Shown here piece after piece: positions 31,801 to 43,293 of a DNA stretch of 64,000 bases. Within the stretch, counting starts at the first letter, position 1. Every line of letters starts with the position of its first letter. A program made the translations under genes and the position numbers. Origin of the DNA: Melieria omissa (lineage: Eukaryota; Arthropoda; Insecta; Diptera; Ulidiidae); assembly GCA_963971225.1 (NCBI GenBank), contig OZ020269.1, positions 41,685,264 to 41,749,263 of the forward strand, read 5' to 3'. The notes below the pieces were generated by a model that searched no databases, was not told the DNA's origin, and was given only the letters and a program-made list of their open reading frames with translations.

Positions 31801-32280
31801 TTTCAAAATCTCCTTGTTTTTCTGACAAGTTGCGATCTGGAATTGTTTCACGTTTAAGAACTTTTTTTTTCCAATTCGCTCTGGGGAAAGTGATCTTGGC
31901 ACAAAAATAATGCTCAAGAACAAGACGCTCAAGTTATATTTTCGCGCCCATTGCTTGAGCATTGAGCTTGCCCTATGCCACTCGATTATATGAACGTAAG
32001 ACATCTTAATAGTTGAAATGCTTTTAGCTTAACCATGCTAGATGTCTTCTGAAATTACCGTGCCTTGTTATCAATGTAGTTAGCCATATAAGAGATCTCC
32101 AATCTATGTTGAGGACTTTCACTGCTTAGCTGCTTATTGACATTTTTGAGGCTGCTTTAGACTGCGAACAGTTTCTCATTGCATTCTAACAAGGTGAACT
32201 GAAGTGACCCAGCTGTCGACCAGACCGTTGACCCTCAAATTGTTTAGTCCATGGGGGCTACTCTGTAATTCGATTCGAAA
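31801..32280. other. Unassigned stretch
   Basis: No gene. A local inverted pair AATGCTCAAG (about 31911) and CTTGAGCATT (about 31953) can form a hairpin. Sequence may include eroded RTE at its left edge. Confidence 0.4.
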
Positions 32281-32289
32281 GCAAAATAA

Positions 32290-32445
32290 TTCTGGCCCGT
32301 ACAACGCGATTGTGGAATGTTCTCCCTGCGGACATTTTCCCCAGCACTTATGATCTTGATGGGTTCAAGGCAAGAGTCCATAACCACTTTACTCAAAACC
32401 ATATCCCCTCGTGCATTTGCTCGAATAAAAAAAAAACTAAAAACT
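32290..32445 (+). mobile_element. 3' end of a Jockey/CR1-type LINE (dead-on-arrival copy)
   Basis: Encodes TRLWNVLPADIFPSTYDLDG and FKARVHNHFTQNH, matching the end of the LINE at 48491-51240 (about 51037-51150). It ends in an A run (32430-32439). Everything upstream is missing, as is usual for a 5'-truncated LINE insertion. Confidence 0.85.
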
Positions 32446-32992
32446 CAAATTCGAACGAATGGAATTCGTTTTTCGGATTTAATTTTTTCCCTTCAAGATT
32501 TAAATTTTTCCGCACTTAGCAATTCGTATGTAAATTTTCTACGATTTAGGGACATTTTGTTCGATAGCGGTTTGGCCTGCGGAAAGCAATTAGAAAAAAC
32601 TGTAAGAGTAAGAGTAAACTGTAAAATGTAAGTTTTCAAATTTTTTTTTTTTATTTTATGGCCAACGCTAGGCAGGAATTGGATGAAAATATTGTTGGGT
32701 TCCACAAATCTGCAATGACAGTACTTACAAAAATTATCTCTACGCACAGTCCTATTGCACCAATGCTCCAATGACGTATGTCTACAAATAAGTACTTTCT
32801 GCAGAAACTTTATAATGAAGAAGTGGAATCAATTTAGGATTTTCTATGTTCATGCTTCCTCATATACCTAAGAGAGATAACGAAAGTAACATTATTGGAC
32901 CCAAAACTTTATCTGGGAGAAAAAAAGGTTTAACAAAGACAATACCTTGAATTTATACAGTAACCCCAATTTGAGTGATGTCTCTTCTTGAC
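32446..32992. other. Unassigned AT-rich stretch before the RTE
   Basis: No gene or repeat ends recognised. A T-rich run lies at about 32640-32655. Confidence 0.4.
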
Positions 32993-33040
32993 AGAAATAG
33001 TACTTACTTACTTACTTACTTAACTGGCCATAACAACCCG

Positions 33041-34620
33041 TTATCGGGTTACGGCCTGCCGCAAAACTTCTCTCCAGGCGCCTCTGCTTCGCGCGCGCCT
33101 TCTCCAGTTGGTCACACCAAGAGATACCAGGGCCTCTTCCACTTGGTCCTTCCACCGGAGACACGGCCTCCCTCTTCGCCGTCGACCTCCAACCATCGCA
33201 TCGAATACCTTTTTCGCCGGAGCTTCGTCGTCCATGCGGCAGACATGACCGAGCCAGCGTAGCCGCTGGATGTTAATTCGCTGTGCTACGTCCATGTCCT
33301 TATACAGCTCATACAGCTCGTTATTGGTTCGTATGCGATAGTCGTCACCAACCCGAACAGGGCCGAAGATTTTGCGAAGCACCTTCCTCTCGAACACTCC
33401 AAGGGCCGCTATGTCGTTTCGTGTCATTGTCCATGCTTCAGCGCCATAGAGGAGCACGGGCAAGATAAGCGTCCTATAGAGTGAAAGTTTTGTCGGTCGA
33501 GAGAGGTCTCTACTTCTCAATTGCCTACCGAGACCGTAGTAGCACCTGTTGGCAAGAGTTATCCTTCGCTTTATCTCCAGACTGACATCATTGCTGCTGT
33601 TGATGGCGGTGCCAAGGTAGACGAATTCCTTGACAACTTCAAAAGCATACCTGTCGGCCTCGACGTGAGACCCTAGCCGCTGCGAGTCCCTGCGTGTAGA
33701 CAGCATATACTTCGTCTTGCCCTCATTTACCACCAGACCCATTTTGGCCGCTCTTTCGATAGCCGCAAAGGCAGCGGTGACATCTCGCTTGTTACGTCCG
33801 ATGACATCAATATCATCAGCGTAAGCAAGGAGCTGGACACTTTTGTTGAAAATTGTGCCATTACGATGTACACCGGCCTTGCGCAGAACACTCTCCATGG
33901 TGAAGTTGAAGAGGTCGCAGGACAAAGGATCGCCCTGTCTGAAACCTCGAACGGTATCAAAGGGGTCGGAGAGGTCACTTCCAACCTTGACGGAGCTGCG
34001 CGTATTGCTCAACGTCGCTCTGCAAAGTCTAACGAGCTTTGCAGGGATACCAAGTTCAGACAATGCGGCATATAGGCGATCCCTTATCGGGCTATCGAAT
34101 GCTGCCTTGTAATCGATGAAGAGATGGTGTGTATCGATTTGGTTCTCATGGGTCTTCTCCAGGATTTGGCGTAGAGTGAATATCTGGTCGATGGTGGACT
34201 TACCAGGTCTAAAGCCGCACTGATAAGGTCCAATCAGCGCCTTGGCGAGTGGCTTTAGTCTTTCACATAATACGCTCGTCAGGACCTTGTATGCAATGGG
34301 AAGTAGGCTGATACCCCTGTAGTTGGCGCATATTGTTGGGTCGCCTTTCTTCAGCACAGGACAAAGGGCACTGAGGTTCCAATCGTTGGGCATTCGTTCC
34401 TCCAGCCATATTTTGCAAATGAGCTGATGCATGCACCCAATCAGCTCACCGCCGCCGGCCTTGAACAATTCAGCTGGTAGCCCATCCGGCCCTGCAGCTT
34501 TGTTGTTCTTGAGTCGCTGGATAGCGACCCGGACCTCGTCATGGCTGGGTGGTGGCACATCCACACCGTCGTCGTCGATTGGTGCCATCTGGACATCTTC
34601 ACCACTGGCGGATTGTTCCT
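33041..34620 (-). CDS. RTE reverse transcriptase (second part of ORF2)
   Basis: Reading from the frameshift near 34615 to the stop at 33041. Motifs: AAGPDGLPAELFKAGGGEL, NYRGISLLPIAYKVL, YQCGFRPGKSTIDQIF, HHLFIDYKAAFDS, GFRQGDPLSCDLFN and the catalytic LAYADDIDVIG. The C-terminus has RRITLANRCYYGL and a HVCRMDDEAPAKKVF-type region, as in RTE elements. The domain shows no internal stop. Confidence 0.93.
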
Positions 34621-36060
34621 TTCGTCGCCTGCGAGCAGCTTGGTGAAGTGCTCCTTCCACAACCTCAGCACACCCTGCGCATCCGTAACCAGATCCCCGT
34701 TTTCGTCTCTGCAAGAAGATGCCCCAGGCTTAAATCCTTCCGTAAGACGCTTAACTTTTTGGAAGAATTTTCGGGCGTCATTCCTGCTCCTGCACTCCTC
34801 GATTTCCTCACGCTCGCGCCTTTCTTGCTCCCGTTTCTTGCATCTCCTCGCTTTCTTCCTCTCCTCCCGGTATTTTTCTGTCATGGCTCGCGTGGCGGCC
34901 GACTGCAGGGTCTTCTTGTATGCAGCATTCTTCACTGCAGTGGCTGCGCGACACTCTTCATCGTACCATTGGTTTTTTGGTGGTGGGCGTCGAAAACCAA
35001 GGACATTTTCTGCGGCGGCGCGCATAGAGTGGGATAAGTGAGCCCATAAACCGCCGATGTCATCAGGTGGAGAGGGGGAGCGACCGAGCTGGTTGGAGAG
35101 TTGAGCGGAGTAGGCTTCGGCTACCCCTTGTGATCGCAGCTTACTGATGTCCAGCTTTCTTCGCAAACTAAGTTGTGCGGTCTTCGCTGCGCAAAGACGC
35201 ATGCGTACCTTGGCTGCAACAAGGTAGTGGTCCGAGTCGATGTTGGGTCCTCGGTACGTGCGCACATCTAGAATGCTAGAAGCATGCCTTCCATCAATCA
35301 CAATGTGATCAATCTGGTTGCGGGTGGATTGATCGGGGGATAACCAGGTGGCCTTGTGGATATCGAGGTGCTGGAATCTGGTGCTACTAACTACCATGTT
35401 TCGTGCCGCGGCGAAATCGATCAGCCTCAGACCGTTGTTCGAAGTGGTCCCATGGAGGCTGAACTGCCCGACTGTGGGGCCAAAGATGCCTTCTCGCCCG
35501 ACCTTTGCGTTGAAGTCCCCGAGGACAATTTTGACGTCATGGGCCGGGCACCTGTCGTAGACGTCCTCGAGCTTCGCATAGAAGGCATCCTTGGTCGCAT
35601 CGTCCTTCTCTTCCGTCGGGGCGTGCGCGCAAATCAGGCTGATGCTAAAGTATTTAGCTTTGATGCGGATCGAAGCCAGCCGTTCGTTCACCGGAGTGAA
35701 CCGAGAGACGTGGTGGCGAAGTCTCTTGCTGACCACAAATCCGCAGCCAAATTCGCGCTTCTCCGCATGGCAGCTGTAGTAGATATCGCAGTCTGCTCGC
35801 TTGGAGCAACCTTGTCCTGTCCATCGCATTTCCTGGATGGCGGTGATGTCAGCCTTACATTTCGTGAGGGCTTCCGCCAGTTGGATAGAGGCACCTTCCC
35901 TATAGAGGGTCCGGACATTCCAGGTGCATATCCTCAAATCGTGGTCCTTAAATCGTTTTCTGTGGTCGTCAACATTGTGGGTTCCTTCCGAGGCTTGCTT
36001 TTTGGCTTTCATTGGTATTTGGTTTTCCGTGGCGGGCACCAAACCCTGCGCACAACCCAC
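34610..36060 (-). CDS. RTE endonuclease (first part of the ORF)
   Basis: AP-type endonuclease: LRICTWNVRTLYREG, ITAIQEMRWTGQG, ICAHAPTEEKDD, IVLGDFNAKVGREG and the terminal IDSDHYLV with the catalytic His. A long basic linker (RKKARRCKKREQERRER) leads to the reverse transcriptase. Near 34615 one missing base shifts the frame (expected to run NNPPV-GEDVQ). I use the Met at 36060 as start, which is not certain. The nuclease nicks the target to prime reverse transcription. Confidence 0.93.
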
Positions 36061-36260
36061 ATTTTAAGTCCTGGGGATAGGACTCGCTGCACACATTAGT
36101 TCACTATTCAGCGGATGCCAAATAGCTATCCAGAAGGGCCGCGCGGAGGCTGTGCATCAGCTTGGATTGGACAGGGACAAGGATCGTTCTGGCGTTCGCC
36201 AGGTTGAACGCAATCATAGACTTTACCTTGTATGTCCGCTCCCTTCCTCCCAGAAATAGT

Positions 36261-36876
36261 GGGCACTTTAAATCATTTTGTATCTTTTGCATTTAAGGGA
36301 TCTGCATATATCATTTACAACAAATAAATAGGGGTCGTGTCTTACATTTGATGCATCGGGAGGCTGTATAAGAACCCCATTAAGAGTTTGAGATTGGGGG
36401 TAGGTACTATCGAAAAAACCTAAGAACCTTCTTAACTAAACCATCCAACCCACACAAAATCAATTCAGTTAATTTGGGCGCATATGTTGCGTTTTTGCAC
36501 ATTCAAACGCCAATTTAACCATCACACATTAACATATATTAATATTTTTCTTCTCATCCGTTTTCTGAAGACAGCTTTCATTTTTTGAGCGTGTCGCATA
36601 GAAAACTTTTTTAACCAAATTTGGTGCGTTAAAATTGCAATATCATTTATAGAAGTGCTAAACGTGCAACGAGTGTTTATATTTGAAAACTCAACGGATC
36701 ATGCTTTGATATGCCCATATGATATATTTAAGTATGATTTCTTATTTGCCACGGCAATTTCAAACCGCGATGCTAGAAATTTTGGTTTTTAAAACTGTTG
36801 GAATGCATCAGTCAACAATTTTCTTAGTTGCAATGGAAATTACGAATAGAAACAGAATTCAGAGTTTTTAGTGTTT
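36261..36876. other. Unassigned AT-rich stretch left of the RNase H LINE
   Basis: No repeat ends recognised. TTAACATATATTAATATTT near 36521 recurs inverted at about 42478. From 36828 a short frame opens behind a possible 3' splice site (CAATTTTCTTAG) and continues across the LINE insertion at 42130. Confidence 0.4.
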
Positions 36877-37313
36877 TAACGTTGGGATGTAGCGCAGGTT
36901 GCCTCCTCGTGGTGCATCCTGGGTAACGCTAAATGACCTGCCTGACCCCCCCCGATATACGTATCGGTTGATAAGACCCTGCTTTCGGTTTCGGACCTCT
37001 CACTCTCCTCCTGTTTAGATATTGTTCGCTTTTGGGCCGGTGGTCGTGGTATTCTGTTACCTGAGTACACTGGAGTGACACCCAGTGGAAATGGCTTCCA
37101 GGCTAATGCCACGGCTGCCTCCGTCCCGTTAAAACCCTGGCAGGCCTCGTGGTACGTTCAATGCCCGTCGCCGTTGAGTTGGTGACGTAGGCTTCAGTTG
37201 AGTTTCACTCCTGACTTGCACTGGATCTGGCTCTGAGCAGTTGACCCCATAAGGGCAGCTGCCAACCCTTCGCATAGCCTCACTGCTTGCATAGATAACC
37301 ATGGGATCCTTTA

Positions 37314-38631
37314 GTGACTACGCAATCGGGCGGCGATAGCGGCCACGAGTGGGGACCCAACTGCCATGAATTCGCAAAATTCCCAAAAACCCAAGCCCAA
37401 CCCACAGGGGTTGGCCGCTTAACCCGCAAAGGGAAACCCGCCTCTGCAGCTAGGGCTCCAGTAGCTAGGCAGCAGCAGGTCGGCTCCAAGGGCCACCCCT
37501 CCTCTTCGGGCAACGCGTCCGCTACCAGGCAGAAACCGCCGGGCGACCGCGTCCTGCCCCCAAAGCCCGTACTTGCTCAGGACGGCAGACCTTCGGCGAA
37601 AAGCCCGGAACTTGCTTCGGCGAAAAGCCCGACTTAGCCCGCCCCTGTAGCCTCCCACAGCGCCGCCCCCTCTTCAGGCGCAAGTTCTAACGTCGCCCCC
37701 TCTACGCGGGCCTACCGCACCAGGAAGACAGCCTATAAGGTCCTGCGTAGGCTGGAGAAGATACCCCCGGGAGATCTCTCGGAGAGGGATCAGGTCTCAT
37801 TGGAATGGGCGAGGAAGAACATTCATACCAAGAATGCCTCGCCTCATTCCCTTCAGTCTGCCTCCAAGCGACAGAGGTCGCAGGAGCAACAGCAACCTCC
37901 GCAGGTGGCTCAGGCCAACAAGAGGCCGAGGCTGGCGGCACCGGCTCCGACGTCTGGTTGGACCTTTAGCGACGTCATCAAGGGTAACTTGGTATGGGCC
38001 CTTGTTGACGCTAACGCGGATGGAGCGCTGAAAAATGGCGGACAGTCAGGTCAGCCCTACTGTCTGTATACGACGAGGTTCTAGCAGCGAACCCAGGTCC
38101 CCCTCCCAAGTGTAGGGACGCAGGCTGGCACCAAGGCCGTGTAAAGCTGATGGCCTGCTCCGACCAGCGCTCTGCGGACCTCTTCCGGTTGGCAGTGAGC
38201 AAGCTGGGAGAAGTCTGGCCAGGTGCCAGCCTACGCGCGGTGCCACGGGATGAGATCCCAGCAGACCGCGCTCCAAGACCTGGGTTCCTGCTGAACCATC
38301 AGACCCAGCAGCAATTCTGCATTACCTCCGGGCCGGCAATCCGGAGATCCCCACTCAAAACTGGAAGGTGGCGTGGGTCAGCGAACCGCGTGGCTCTCTG
38401 AGGGAAGTCATGATCATCCTTAACAAGGAATCCCTCAAGTCACTTGCCGCTACCGGAGTTGTGGTCAGCTACGGCTTTGACTCGGTCACACTGCGGGTTT
38501 ACCGAGGTGACCAGTCCCCATCAGATCCGCAGAGCCTATTAGGGGTAAAACCGGGGCCTTCTGCGGCGCCCCCTGTCCATGACACCGCTCCGAAGACGGC
38601 GCCGACAGTGTTGTTTCCGATTCGGAGATGA
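37314..38631 (+). pseudogene. LINE ORF1 (RNA-binding protein), broken
   Basis: The first frame runs 37314-38084 with one TAG at 37635. It has a Pro/Ala/Ser-rich N-terminus and a LRRLEKIPPGDLSERD segment. A second frame carries AANPGPPPKCRDAGWHQGR and LFRLAVSKLGEVWPGASL (about 38040-38330). A third carries WVSEPRGSLREVMIILNKES (from about 38368). This C-terminal pair resembles the DUF4780-like domain of many insect LINE ORF1 proteins; that name is from memory. Two frameshifts and one stop. Confidence 0.7.
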
Positions 38632-38766
38632 TCGGTGCCTTTTTCGAAGGCCTTGAGGTGAGGACCGACGTCGGTCCTGAGGACGAGAACATCTCGCTGT
38701 CCGACCTGGACGACATTTTCGCTGGGAAGGAGGATGGCGACGCAACGGTAGTCGACGCTACTGGGG

Positions 38767-39483
38767 ATGGTGGGGATATTTCAAATTAATTTCCACCACT
38801 CCAAGTTAGCTTCGGCTGCCTTTCGCCTCCGCTTGGCATCCAGCAGGGAGGACGTTGTGCTAATCCATGAGACATGGATCGTTGATGATCGGGTTCGAGG
38901 GCTCAGCCTCAATGGGTACAGGACTGTATCCCACCACGGCGGAAGTAAAATTAGGGCCTGCACCCTCATTAGAGACACCATTAGTGCCTCTCTTCTTCCT
39001 AGGTACTGCGACGGGGATTGCGTGGCCATAGCAGCTGAGATACACTCCCGGATGTACTGGATCGTAACCAGCTATATGGCACACGACCACGGGCCTACAC
39101 CTCCTTACGGGCTACTGGGGGAGGCGACTGCAGCAGCCAACGAGCGAGGCATTCCGCTCATCATCGGGGCGGACGCCAACGCATACCACGATGCCTGGGG
39201 AAGTAGCGACCAGAACGAACGAGGTGAGTCGCTTTTTCAATTTATATTGAATACTAACCTAGGCATTCCAAACAGAGGTAGGGAACCAACATTTCTTACC
39301 GCTACTCGGAGGGAGGTTCTGGACGTCACGTTGACCAACGCGCTCTCTGGGCACCTGGTCAGGGACTGGCGGGTTTTGAAGGAGTGCTCCTTCTTCGACC
39401 ACCGGTACATCAGTTTCCGTTTGGATCTGAGCAAAGAGGGAATCGTGGGAATCCTTTTGCGGCGGTATCGAAAAAGTCTCTGA
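38767..39483 (+). pseudogene. LINE ORF2 endonuclease
   Basis: AP endonuclease of the R1/LOA type: FQINFHHSKLA at the start, VLIHETWIVDD, GADANAYHDAWGSSD, EVLDVTLTNAL and FFDHRYISF with the catalytic Asp-His. The frame is lost near 39440, and the linker to the reverse transcriptase is partly deleted (a piece with LVDAHFPG in another frame near 39595). Confidence 0.88.
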
Positions 39484-39696
39484 CATCGGCCGACTCCGCA
39501 AGATCCTCAGCAGCTCCCCATCTATTCCCACAACCATTCAGAAGGCAAACAGTGACTGGACGGAGTCCAGTGGGGAAACCCTAGAAGTGTTAGTAGACGC
39601 GCACTTTCCGGGGAATACCCGCCCCCTTATGCCGAAGCGGTAATTCCGGAGGAATCACATTCGTGGTCCTTAACGGACGTCCGCATTGATAACACC

Positions 39697-42025
39697 ATGG
39701 TTACGTGGGCTATTAACTCCTTCGAGCCTTTCAAATCTCCGGGACCGGACGGCGTCATCCCGGCTGAATTGCAGCAAACCGCGGAATCGACGGTGCCGTG
39801 GCTCGTTGCAATCTTTAGGTCATGCTTGCAATGGGGTTACATCCCCCTCCCATGGCGGGAGGTGGATGTCGTCTTCATTCCTAAGGCCGGGAAGACCTCG
39901 CACGTCAAGGCAAAGGACTTCAGGCCAATAAGCCTGACATCGTTTCTCCTGAAGACCCTCGAGAGGACACTCGACGTCCATATCAGGAGCCTTATCGATC
40001 CAACCCTTCTCTTTGAGTCACAACATGCCTACACAAGGGGTAGGTCGGTTGAATCTGCGTTGCACTCCCTAGTCGACTACATAGACAAGTCGCTAACATA
40101 CAAAGAGTACACCCTGGTGTCTTTTATAGACATAGAGGGCGCATTTAATAATGTCCGCCCTCTTGCGATAGGAGTGGCTCTTTCGGATCTCGGCGTTGAC
40201 AGTAAACTGGTAGGCTTCATCAGCGCCCTACTTAGCAGCCGCTGTATCAACTCCACGTTGGGAACGGCGCATCTTCGCAGGTCAGTCACCAGGGGAACCA
40301 CCAGGGGGACGTTCTGTCGCCACTCCTGTGGAATCTAACCCTGAATAGATTGCTTGTCAACCTAGCGGCTGTTGGCTGCAAGGTCGTGGCCTATGCCGAC
40401 GATGTTGCGATGGCCATAGCTGGCAAATTTCCGAGTGTGCTCTCCGAGCGGATGAATCACTTCCTGGACATCCTCACCTCATGGAGCAACTCCTGTGGCC
40501 TTACAGCCAACCCGGAAAAGACGGATCTTGTTCTTTTTACAAGGAGATATAACGTCCCGTCTTTCAGACTTCCCGCCCTAAATGGTACCCCGCTCAAACT
40601 GAGTAAGGAGGTGAAATACCTGGGGCTCATACTAGACTCCAAGCTAACCTGGAGCGCAAACATCGCTGAAAGGGCAAAAAGAGCCTCCAGGGCCATCTAC
40701 TGTTGTAAACGGGCAGTGGGTGCAAGATGGGGGCTTCAGCCTCGCGTTGTTATGCGGCTCTATGAGGCAGTGGTTGAGCCCATCTTCCTCTACGGCGCTG
40801 TTGTATGGTGGCCTGCGGCGGCTAGCCGAGCTAACCTGAATCAGCTCGACAGAGTCAGGAGACTAGCTGCCACTCTCATAACAGGAGCCATCCGTTCCAC
40901 GCCTACCGAGGCGCTTTTTGCTATACTTAATTGGGTCCCCTCGACCCTACTAGTAAGGCAGTCCGCCAAAACTGCCGCTGTACGGTTGAATGCCATACGC
41001 AGTTGGGCACGGGCGGACTTAGGCCACTCTAGAATCCTCGGGCTGGATCTTCCAACCCCGACACAGACCGACTACATAGTCCTTCCCCCTAGTTTCGAGC
41101 GCAAGTTCACTATAGGGATCCCCAGCAGGAACGACTGGTCAGAGGACCGTCGCTCACTGCCAGACGTCGTCGAAATCTTCACAGACGGCTCTAAACTGGA
41201 GAATAGAGTCGGGTGTGGGGTTTTCTGCGACCAATTGGGGGCCAGCATTACTGCTCGGCTCCCGGACCACTGTAGCGTCTTCCAAACGGTGACCATGGCA
41301 ATACTGCTGGCTGTGGACCGGTTGCGATCGCAACCCCCCATTCCCTCGGCTATATGTATTTTCTCAGATAGCCAGGCTGCAATCAAATCCTTGAAAGGTA
41401 TTTATACCTCCTCCAAACTGGTAGCAAAGTGCCGTGCCGCTCTGAACAGCTTAGCGGAACATGCCAGGGTTCACCTGAGTTGGGTCCCTGGGCATAGCGG
41501 CATCTCTGGCAACTGTGTGGCGGATGAGCTGGCCAGGAAAGGCACTTTACTTCCGGCATCCACTACGCAATGTAGCATCCCTCTTGCGACTGTCAAACTG
41601 ATGGTCAGGCAAGCGTATCATCGCCTGGCTAGCCGACTCTGGGCGGAGGAGAGCCATTGTAGGATCTCCAGAGAAACCTGGCCGTCGCTTAACCATGGCA
41701 GAACATGCGAATTACTGCAACTAAAGCGGAATTCCATCTATTCCACAGTTTCTGTGCTGACAGGACACTGGACAAACGGCGAACACGCCAGGAGACTCGG
41801 CCTCCCCTTCAACGACCACTCCGCAGCTGCGACGATGTGGGCGCGGAGGACAGCGTCGAGCACCTGATGTGCCACTGCCCAGCACTAGCGAGGAGACGTC
41901 TCCGGGTGCTGGGAGCGCCGTTCTTCAGCGGTCTGGCCGACCTCTCAGGACCCAGCATCGGCCGCATCGCCCGATTCATCACGGAATCGGGATGGCTCCT
42001 GCCTGACACCCAGGGGGGTGTGTAA
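39697..42025 (+). pseudogene. LINE ORF2 reverse transcriptase and RNase H
   Basis: First frame 39697-40338: SPGPDGVIPAELQQT, WREVDVVFIPKAGK, DFRPISLTSFLLKTLERTLD and FIDIEGAFNNV. After a frameshift near 40300 the next frame (40350-41867) has AYADDVAMAI, the catalytic box, and the thumb. RNase H starts near 41175 with FTDGSK and has FSDSQAA and ADELARKG. The usual Glu in VFQAE reads VFQTV here (near 41284), so RNase H has lost a catalytic residue. A last frameshift leads to CRSCDDVGAEDSVEHLMCHC, a zinc-knuckle-like end, and stops at 42025. Confidence 0.9.
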
Positions 42026-42104
42026 GCCTGAAGGGCGACCACGTCCTTCACGTGGTACCACAACGGGCCGTATTATGGCCTAAGTGAGCTCTTCTAGCTG
42101 CCAC

Positions 42105-42124
42105 CCTAACCTAACCTAACCTAA
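42105..42124 (+). repeat. CCTAA-unit tail of the LINE
   Basis: Four tandem CCTAA/CTAAC units. On the other strand they read TTAGG, the arthropod telomere unit, but here they are the 3' tail of a LINE. The LINE fragment at 47445 ends in the same way (CTAACCTAACC). Confidence 0.85.
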
Positions 42125-42129
42125 CGTTG

Positions 42130-42831
42130 TGTCGCTCAGAATCAACCAGTTGTGCTAATCTTCTCAACAAAAATGGCAAATGGGTGTATGATTGACACAC
42201 CCCGATGGGTCCTATAGTTTTGTTGCAGATGAATACGATTGTGGGTATTCCAAAGTAAAAATTGCTTGCAAGAAAGCGTTGCATTTAGTGCAAAAAAACA
42301 GTATACTGCCAGCAAAATAGCAAAATTCGAACGAAGTGCTATAATTGCTATACAAATTGTGATGTTATATAAGGTTATATATTCTAAAATGAAGTCATAA
42401 TTGCTTCATCGTTAATGTTTTTACAAAAAAAACCGGGAAAAACAAATTTTTAAACAAAATTTCATGAATGAGAGCAAATATTAATATATGTTAATTGTAA
42501 CCAAAATAGGGGTAAAAATTTTCATTTGTAAAAAAAGATGACAAAATTAAAATTTCAGTTTTCTGATTACATATTTAGAAAGAGCTTGAGCAACTAGCCA
42601 CCGAGCCGCATGAAACTCGGTCTTAAAACTAAAAAGTTATAGCAAAATCAAAATTTAAATATTAACATATGTTAATAGTGACAGTGTGAAGGTTAAAGGT
42701 TCGCGTTAGCTACTGCATGGATCGAATCACCCACAGATAGTCTAGCGCTCAAAGATGTCCTTAATCGACATCTGACTCATAGTAAGATGGTGCCTTGCAT
42801 GAATCAGTATTTCTTATTAGTAGATTGATAA
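42130..42831. other. Unassigned stretch right of the RNase H LINE
   Basis: Two small open frames may be remains of a host exon: 42130-42195 (continuing 36828-36884) and 42198-42320 (PDGSYSFVADEYDCGYSKV). I recognise neither. The motif TATTAA(C/T)ATATGTTAA occurs near 42480 and 42658. Confidence 0.35.
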
Positions 42832-43152
42832 ATACCGACGAGGATGCAGAGAATAACCATGTTTCATTTCTTCAAAAAAGACCCTGACTCCTACCCTGCC
42901 ATTCATGAAAGATTCATCCGTAAAAAATACAAATATCGCTCTTCTCGTACTCCTTGCTTAGGAGTCCGCCTGTACGAATGCCACCCGAGGACATTTGTGC
43001 CTACATTAAGATGTTTTGCGCCGGTTCAAGGATCCGCCTATGTCTATTTATCGCCTATCCCGAACTTGCTTGCTGACGCATGCGTTCTGCCTACTTCATT
43101 CACGTTAGAGCAACAATTGATTCAATATTTAGCCAAACTTATTTTAAAATGA
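42832..43152 (+). CDS. Unidentified 102-aa ORF converging on the APC2 exons
   Basis: First Met at 42844 (MQRITMFHFFKKDPDSYPA), with an in-frame stop just upstream at 42829. It is basic in the first half and has a Pro/Leu-rich second half (SPIPNLLADACVLP). I do not recognise it. It ends about 140 bases from the stop codon of the APC2 exons on the other strand, so it could be the end of a convergent host gene or a chance ORF. Confidence 0.35.
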   Translation: MPTRMQRITMFHFFKKDPDSYPAIHERFIRKKYKYRSSRTPCLGVRLYECHPRTFVPTLRCFAPVQGSAYVYLSPIPNLLADACVLPTSFTLEQQLIQYLAKLILK

Positions 43153-43217
43153 TTGAAGTATGATTGGAGAAAGTTTCCAATGAACTTCGATATATTTGGG
43201 ATTTTCGTAAGTGTTTT

Positions 43218-43223
43218 TTTAAT
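43218..43223 (-). promoter_or_regulatory. Possible polyadenylation signal of the APC2 gene
   Basis: ATTAAA on the minus strand, about 70 bases beyond the stop codon. A common variant signal; weak evidence alone. Confidence 0.35.
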
Positions 43224-43293
43224 ATAGACATTAGCCAATACATTATTACTAATCTGAAAGGCTCAAAATCAACCTAACTTGGTCCACACATTT

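Larger units (their letters stand above)
33002..36251 (-). mobile_element. Full-length RTE-type LINE (3.25 kb)
   Basis: Flanked by a perfect 9-bp duplication AGAAATAGT (32993-33001 and 36252-36260). On the minus strand it has a 5' region (36251-36061), one endonuclease-reverse transcriptase ORF with a single frameshift, and a 3' tail of AAGT units (33002-33021). It is the master for the broken copy at 17123-31800 and the 3' fragment at 43894-44264. Its preservation suggests recent insertion. Confidence 0.95.
36885..42121 (+). mobile_element. Full-length RNase H-bearing LINE (LOA-like), frameshifted
   Basis: Flanked by TAACGTTG (36877-36884, 42122-42129). 5' region 36885-37313, ORF1 37314-38631 (broken), ORF2 38767-42025 (broken), 3' non-coding end and a tail of CCTAA units (42105-42121). 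The RNase H domain, Cys-rich C-terminus and domain order fit the LOA lineage; R1/I relatives are possible. Related pieces lie at 46606-47445 and 58440-61748. Confidence 0.9.

Noticed and set aside
33041..36099. Long plus-strand ORFs across the RTE (for example 35356-36099)
   Set aside because: They are antisense shadows of the endonuclease and reverse transcriptase frames.
42105..42124. Telomeric array or chromosome end
   Set aside because: Only about four units, placed exactly at the 3' end of a LINE and followed by its target duplication.
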